A DNA stretch of 64,000 bases, taken from assembly GCF_964355755.1 (NCBI RefSeq), contig NC_092677.1:15098101-15162100 (forward strand), in the 5' to 3' direction. Shown piece after piece: positions 58,054 to 64,000 of the stretch. This DNA is from Antedon mediterranea (Eukaryota; Echinodermata; Crinoidea; Comatulida; Antedonidae). Positions within the stretch are counted from its first letter, which is position 1; each line of letters opens with the position of its first letter. A model generated the notes under the pieces. That model was not told where the DNA came from, searched no databases, and saw only the letters and a list, made by a program, of their open reading frames with translations. The translations under genes were made by a program, and so were the position numbers.

Positions 58054-59826
58054 ATGGCGACTCTTAAAAGTTGCAAGTACTTTACTAAGTCAGGAGAAAC
58101 GTCAATGCACACGTTAGATGAGTTATTTCAGGACATTTCAAAGCATCTGACGTTGAAGAATTTTGAAACAATAGTTTCGGTTTTCATTAGTGATCCTAAA
58201 GGGGAATGGTTGGAGGATTTAGATAAGGTTTCCGAGGACAAGGCTAGGGTGCGAAGCGGATACGATTTGTTTCTCGCCCTCAGAAGACAGGGGATGTGTG
58301 ATGAAGGCAACTTGAATCATCTGTTGACAGTCCTGCGTGTAATACGACGTTATGATCTCACACGACTTGTGACTCTTGCTAAACCTTCGACAAGTACGAT
58401 ATTTGTGTTAAACTATCGCTTTCTATACAATACAAGTAGCCTAGGCCTAGGCTAGTTTTAAATAAATTAAATAAGGGCTAGAAAAATCTGGCTCTAGGGC
58501 GCGCCTAGGCCTACAGTAGTAGAGGCTAGGCTAGGCCTAGAGGAGGGCCTACTAGGCTACTACTAGGCCTAGACCGCCGAGTTAGGAGGCTTAGTTTGTA
58601 GTCTAAATGAGTCACTCTCATGTACCAATTCTATATGTAGGACGTGTCATGTGGCCTAGGCCTAGGCCTATAATAATTAATACTTATCATGGATTTTGTT
58701 TATGACATAATTAAAGGCCTAATGATAATAGACATTTAAAGACTATTTTTTTTAACACACATTTTACAATTAATAATCTATTACACTCTTTTCCATAGTC
58801 TTACCAGATCCAGTTAATGCGTATTTATCAAAGACGTGTTTGAAAACTAAAAGATATCATCAAAAGGAAACTTCTGACACATCATCATCAGAATCGTCAT
58901 CAGAAGAAGAAATGGACAATGAAAGAGACATTCCTGAGCATGAACAATCTTCCTCTAGTAGTTTGACAAAAAATGTTAGAAAAAGAAGATTAGAAAAAAA
59001 TGTGAAAATGTCATCGAAAAGACGGAAACATTGCAAGGATAGTACTGGGAAGAAGATTAAGGGCTGTCGGAAAGATGAAAATGTTGAAGATTCTTTACCA
59101 AGAGAAGTACTTCATACATGTGGTACATAGTTTCCATAAAAATAATCAAACAAACTAATTGAATATTTAGTTTCATTTATGTAATTGTTAATACTGTATT
59201 CAGGGGAGACTTTGTTGAGTCTTAAAGTTGCACCTTAAAAAGGGATTTACTGCATTTCATTTTATTATGATGTTATTAATTATTTTAAATGTTTTATGTG
59301 TTATATCATTATGTGTAACTTAAAAACTTTAAAATGATTTTTAATATTATTAAATCACTATCTACCTACTGTATACTTTGCAAAACCTAAATTGAGTATA
59401 GTGTCACATTGGTTAGTATTATAATTAATAACTTATTATTCTATGTCTTATCTAGATGTGAAGCTAAGAGTGAGAGCAGAATACATCCGCCATGATGACG
59501 AATTACACAATCACATACACTCCAACAAACAACACCGCAAAGAAAAGCAATTTGAGCTGTTTTCCCAAGCAAGCACAATCCTGCGGACAAGAGATCTTGG
59601 CTCAATCGTCTGTGATATTAAATTCTCTGAGATAACGTATCTAGATGCTTTCTGGAGAGACTATACAAACGGCGCTTTATTAGAAGCGTTGAAGAGCGTG
59701 TTCATATCGGAAGCGTTGAAGGAGGAGATTGGTCATAATGCCATTCGGTTGTTAGTGAGCGTCGATGAAAATGACTATGATAGAGGCCGTAGAATTCTTA
59801 TTAAAAATCTATGCACAGAAGTATAA
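58054..59826 (+). CDS. DEDD: DEDD, death effector domain-containing DNA-binding protein
   Basis: Nuclear/nucleolar protein with a death effector domain; the vertebrate protein links death signalling to transcription and the cell cycle. Exons 58054-58393, 58799-59122 and 59456-59826, GT-AG and in phase, give 344 residues (human DEDD 318). The death effector domain covers about 15-105 and ends with the typical RxDL motif (R99-Y-D-L102). The second exon encodes an acidic Ser/Glu stretch and then several basic nuclear-localisation clusters (VRKRRLEK, SSKRRKH). The third exon encodes the conserved C-terminal domain (RVRAEY, FSNKQ-like HSNKQH, LRTRDLGSIVCDIKFSE, YLDAFWRDY), nearly identical in these blocks to vertebrate DEDD/DEDD2. 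Assignment to DEDD versus DEDD2 is not possible; an invertebrate would have one pre-duplication gene. Confidence 0.95.
58430..58675. repeat. TAGGCCTA/CCTAGG palindrome-rich stretch in DEDD intron 1
   Basis: Dense overlapping cctaggcctagg, ggctaggcta and actaggcctaga motifs directly after the first exon, resembling 40690-40945 near the NFRKB start. There is no coding potential. Confidence 0.7.
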
Positions 59827-60640
59827 GTTAGTGTCAAATCAGATTGTTAAATACAAATTCTTGCAGTATGCTATGTAAATGTGAAGTTACACCACACAGA
59901 TAGAGTTGGACCTACATTTTACGAACTGTACAACAGCGAAACATAAAAGCTTCATGCCGTTACACAACCATCTTTCCAAAGTTTTAGTTCTTTGTGGTTA
60001 TCACATTCTGTGGCAAGATCTCGCAAATATTTCTACCCCAGAACTTTTTACCTTAACAATAAACAGTTAACCAAAAACGTCTGGCAGACAATTTGACTAA
60101 TTTTTGCTTTAAATTACAGTTGCATATTTTATTTTTGGTTAAAGTGAATAACTAATAACTAATGTGATAATCAAATGACATATTCCCAAAAAAATCTTTT
60201 TTTTTTCAGGGAGGGATTATTTCAAAATTTACTCAACAGCGGTATTTATAAACTACATTTTTTAACTAAAATAACATGGTTTTAGTTAAGTTTTTTTTTT
60301 CAAAGTTTGAGGAAGTCTTTGCAATAAACTGCTGCCTATATTATATTGATTTTATAAACACATAGAATATTTAAAGCAGTTTTATGAACAAATGATTTTT
60401 CATTTTAGATTAAGAATTCAACATTTTACTGTTTTCCATACATATTAGATTATATGAACTAACTCTACTGATTTTGTTTAAATTTAAAAATATAATTCTG
60501 TTTATACTTTGAATAAATATATTCAGTTCAGTTGATTATTTGCTGAAGTACCTCGTAGAATTCACTATTCTCACAATATCACAAAATGACAGTCAAGACT
60601 AATCAAAAGTCTTTAAACACCTTTTTTATATTGCTAGTAA
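59827..60640. other. DEDD 3' UTR and AT-rich intergenic sequence
   Basis: Contains several aataaa-type signals (for example near 60059 and 60512) and homopolymer T runs. No gene. Confidence 0.55.
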
Positions 60641-60649
60641 TATTTTGCG

Positions 60650-61140
60650 AGTGCTATGTTGGCTATTTTTGTTTCAGTCTGTCTAGATTAACTCAAATAT
60701 ACATATATTTAGCTTTTTAACAGTATTAAGCCGAATCGATGTTTAGACCCTAGGCAACCATAGTCTAGTTGCATCACTTCACATGGTGCCACCAGTTGCC
60801 GTTTTGATTTAGTCTGTAACTAGACTAGCTCAAATATATATAATATTTGACATACCATGTGTACAAACAAGTCGCCATCAAGATCCTAGACTACAGTAGT
60901 CGCTTTACGTGGTGTCACCAATTAGCGTTTTACTTCTAGACCTGCTGAAATATATGCAAGACACGCCATGTGTGTACCAAAATGTCTTTCTATAGATATT
61001 AAGCCGAAATGCTAGTTTCGCTTTACATGGTGTCGCCAGCAAGAGTTTTTTTTTACGAACCAGCTCAAGTATAATTTATGCATATATGTGCAAAGAAATG
61101 TTCGTTACAAATATTTACCCGAATCTCTTTTTAGAACTTA
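60650..61140 (+). repeat. Degenerate tandem repeat of about 120 bp, roughly four copies
   Basis: Recurring blocks: tctagactagctcaaatata, catgtgtacaaa, attaagccgaat, and cactttacatggtgtcacc-like segments, in the same order with much divergence. They read as an old tandem array. It has no reading frame. Confidence 0.55.
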
Positions 61141-61894
61141 TACTTTTTACACAGTAACAGCAATGTTTATAATTTGCATTTTTTTCTATTTTATCTTTAT
61201 AAAAAGATTATACAGTACCATGAAACAACACACAACAATTAAAATACAAAAATAGGTTATGTTTAGTATTTATTTTTCAAAAAAGACCTCAATTTTTAAT
61301 ATTTTTTTCATGCTGTAGTATTAAGGCAAGAATATATGCTGCTATAGATCACCCTGCGTTAAAAAAAAGACCGACTAAATCTAGTGGACGGAATGCTAGT
61401 ACAGTAAACATTGTAGTAACCCCTATTAAGAGGAACAACTTGGGACCAACAAAGTGTGTAAATAGTGATATATATTTTCCCTTCTTCACAAAATACCTTG
61501 TAGAGACTAATATTAATTGTGGACGGAATTCTATTTTATCATTCTTTTCTATTTCTACCAGAGCTTCTCTGCTATCACATTGTACCGTTACAAATGGGCT
61601 TATTTAAAGTATCTACGTTCATATAAAAATTACTCAATATATAATACTAAATATAATTTAAGTACATAAGGAATGCATGGTCATTGGACGGAATATTTAT
61701 ATACAATAGATATATATAGGTATGTTAGTAAGCACGATAAATATATAAAACAAACTTGCAAGGGAATATACCATAAAGTTGAATGGAATACAATATTGTA
61801 AATGATTTTAATTGAGGAATCAAATATATCATGACGTGATGTATCGTGCACAAATAGTAAATATACTAATGTTATTAATGTAGACACAGTAGTT

Positions 61895-62625
61895 TCACTC
61901 ATCGATGACATCACAGGGTACACACATTGATGATGTCACAGAATGTACACACATTGATGGAATCACAGAATGCAAACATTATTTCCACACATGGATAACA
62001 TATAATGCCATTACGCATTGGTTTCACACATTGATGATGTCACAGAATGTACACACAGTGATGAAATCACAGAATACAAACATTATTTACACACATGGAT
62101 AACATATAATGCCATTACGCATTGGTTTCACACATTGATGATGTCACAGAATGCAAACATTATTTACACACATGGATAACATATAATGCCATTACGCATT
62201 GGTTTCACACATTGATGATGTCACAGAATGTACACACATTGATGGAATCACAGAATGCAAACATTATTTCCACACATGGATAACATATAATGCCATTACG
62301 CATTGGTTTCACACATTGATGATGTCACAGAATGTACACACATTGATGGAATCACAGAATGCAAACATTATTTCCACACATGGATAACATATAATGCCAT
62401 TACACATTGGTTTCACACATTGATGATGTCACAGAATGTACACACATTGATGGAATCACAGAATGCAAACATTATTTCCACACATGGATAACATATAATG
62501 CCATTACGCATTGGTTTCACACATTGATGATGTCACAGAATGTACACACAGTGATGAAATCACAGAATACTTACATTATTTACACACATGGATAACATGT
62601 CATTACGCATTGGTTTCACACATAA
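61895..62625 (+). repeat. 104-bp satellite-like tandem array
   Basis: The landmark ggtttcaca occurs at 62020, 62124, 62201, 62305, 62409, 62513 and 62612, giving unit lengths 104, 77, 104, 104, 104 and 99. The unit is itself built from about four related 26-27 bp parts (cattgatgatgtcacagaat, cattgatggaatcacagaat and more distant ones), and the 77-bp unit lacks exactly one of them. The 62-codon frames repeating every 104 bases are translations of the array. Confidence 0.95.
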
Positions 62626-62639
62626 CACACTAGATTCAT

Positions 62640-63455
62640 GTTTTTCAAAAACGTTTGATGACATCACACACCTTTGAAACATTATTTCACACACATTGAT
62701 GAAATCACAAAATTAACATGCTTACAAGAACGGTAGAAAACACATACATACATATAGATATGTGTACAAATTAAAAATATATGTAGCACTCATCAAATTT
62801 AGTAACTAATATTTCTATATTTTTAAAATCAAAATACAAGCGATATATTATTAATGATTGTATATTACATGAATAAAATTGGTTAATATTTTATTTATCA
62901 CTGATTTAAGCATTAAACTCGCACTTATCAAAGCATTAATGATTGTCCAACTTTACAAAATGTTAAAACGAAAATAACTAATATAACTCAAGCGAACACA
63001 GGTTAAAAAGCATTATTATTTATAAAATATATCATAATATACTGGCAATCCTAAAATTGTAATGCAATAAACATTGTAGTATTTCAATGATCAAAAAGAA
63101 TGAGAATTATTACTTTTACAGTACAGTAAATAATGTTTGTAAAAAAAAAAGTAAATTCTAAAACCAATACATTTACTTTACAATAGTACATTGTATTGTA
63201 CAAAGCCAGCAATACTGTTTTATTTAAAAATTGATTATTTACATTAAATGTACAGTAAGTAGAAAATACTATACAATAATGCTGAAGTTGTTATTAAAAT
63301 TTCTCACCCATACATAACATGTTGTTGATACAATATTAATTTGTAATCTCAACATAGGTCAATATTAAAATAATTGTATTCATGATCAAAATAAAATAGG
63401 ACTGATATCATCATAAACTATGCTGCCAAACTCTTCATCTTGCATCATTGTAAAG
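62640..63455. other. Intergenic or 3' UTR sequence
   Basis: AT-rich, no gene recognised. Part may be the 3' UTR of the minus-strand gene that ends at 63649. Confidence 0.55.
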
Positions 63456-63605
63456 AGTAAAGCTATGTCTACACTATCAAATTAGTTTGACAAAAAAGGT
63501 GTGATGTACCCACATATGGCAGTGATGATGTCATCAAGTACATATATGGGGACATCACATTTTATAGTCGCATAAAGTTTGATCGTGTAGATAGATAGAG
63601 CTTAA
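63456..63605. mobile_element. TGTCTACACTATCAAAC-family MITE
   Basis: Left atgtctacactatcaaatta and right gtttgatcgtgtagatag are inverted repeats. The interior ggtgtgatgtacccac, atatggcagtgatgatgtca and tacatatatggggacatcac is shared with the other copies. It begins 44 bases past the stop codon of the neighbouring minus-strand gene and so probably forms part of its 3' UTR. Confidence 0.8.
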
Positions 63606-63648
63606 GACTGAAGATGCTGGTGGTCTAAATCATGAAATTACACTACAA

Positions 63649-64000
63649 TTAATACAACCCTGCTTCTTCTGTTTGTCTTTTCCACATAGATTCCAAATCC
63701 AAATCAGATCCACTTTTTTCTAAAGAACTTTCGCTGCTTCCTACGGCACTAGCACGTAACCTTTCACGATACTTCTCCTGCTTCCGACGATGTTTATCAG
63801 CATCTCTTTCTGAACGATCCATGCTTTTTTGTGCTGCTTTCAAGACTTTTTGTTTTTCACGTTCAGCCCTCTCCTTGATCTTTTTATGTGTCTGCTCTAA
63901 TCGATGTCGTGCTGCCAAGTTGTGGTCGATTACCTTGCGTCCATAAATATGTGTGTTTGGAAATATAGGTTCTGGTCCATTTGTGGGTTTTTTGTCTGGT
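63649..64000 (-). CDS. C-terminal part of an unidentified basic coiled-coil protein
   Basis: An open minus-strand frame enters from the window edge and ends at TAA 63649, giving about 116 residues. The ATG at 63916-63918 is internal to it. Residues from about AARHRLEQTHKKIKERAERE onward are rich in Lys, Arg, Glu and Gln and look like a single alpha-helix or coiled coil, followed by a Ser/acidic segment and the end RQTEEAGLY. Codon use and lack of AT-bias support real coding. I do not recognise the family. A donor-like aag/gtaatc occurs at about 63936-63945, so an alternative in which the exon ends there cannot be excluded. Confidence 0.6.
   Translation of the reverse strand, partial: PDKKPTNGPEPIFPNTHIYGRKVIDHNLAARHRLEQTHKKIKERAEREKQKVLKAAQKSMDRSERDADKHRRKQEKYRERLRASAVGSSESSLEKSGSDLDLESMWKRQTEEAGLY

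Noticed and set aside
61905-62595. Repeated 62-codon frames
   Set aside because: They recur every 104 bases as translations of the tandem array.
1-64000. CRISPR arrays, phage, plasmid or bacterial defence systems
   Set aside because: The tandem repeats lack repeat-spacer structure, and all recognisable genes are eukaryotic and spliced or of animal families.

Overview
The window is animal nuclear DNA. It is AT-rich, has spliced genes with GT-AG introns of 0.1 to 6 kb, and carries many short transposon copies, SINE-like sequences and minisatellites. The readable proteins (ABCG1/4-like, NFRKB, EPHX1-like, DEDD) are close to vertebrate families, and TAGGCCTA palindromes are scattered throughout. 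I infer a marine invertebrate deuterostome, most likely an echinoderm, possibly a crinoid. That assignment is an inference; no marker gene fixes it.

Layout. 1-9180: noncoding, with a LINE-like tail, pyrimidine minisatellites, a tRNA-derived SINE and a CpG-containing stretch at about 6.78-7.35 kb that may hold the ABCG promoter or first exon. 9181-24246 (+): twelve coding exons of an ABCG1/ABCG4-type half-transporter; only the N-terminal exon is missing. 24247-30588: 3' flank, then a 1.6-kb Helitron/Helentron-like non-autonomous element. 30589-40391 (-): a complete 15-exon NFRKB gene (INO80 complex subunit), with a 40-copy 18-bp array in one intron and one apparent GC-AG intron. 41928-56783 (-): a metabolic cluster. 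It holds three single-exon microsomal epoxide hydrolase (EPHX1-like) genes, two intact four-exon D-2-hydroxyacid dehydrogenase genes and one decayed dehydrogenase fragment. 51.2-54.1 kb: tRNA-like sequences, an inverted repeat, a cluster of CRE-like palindromes and a duplicated tRNA block. 58054-59826 (+): a complete three-exon DEDD gene. 59827-63640: two tandem-repeat regions and a MITE. 63649-64000 (-): the C-terminal part of an unidentified basic, coiled-coil-like protein.

There is no operon-like organisation. NFRKB and DEDD are nuclear proteins, ABCG1/4 transporters export sterols, and the EPHX1-like and dehydrogenase genes form a locally expanded redox and detoxification cluster. I found no CRISPR, phage or bacterial features and no clearly new protein system. 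The most unusual points are the interleaved intronless EPHX1/dehydrogenase array, the possible start codon split by an intron in the dehydrogenase genes, the Helentron-like element, the exon-proximal 18-bp array in NFRKB, and several minisatellites or duplications that carry splice-site-like sequences.
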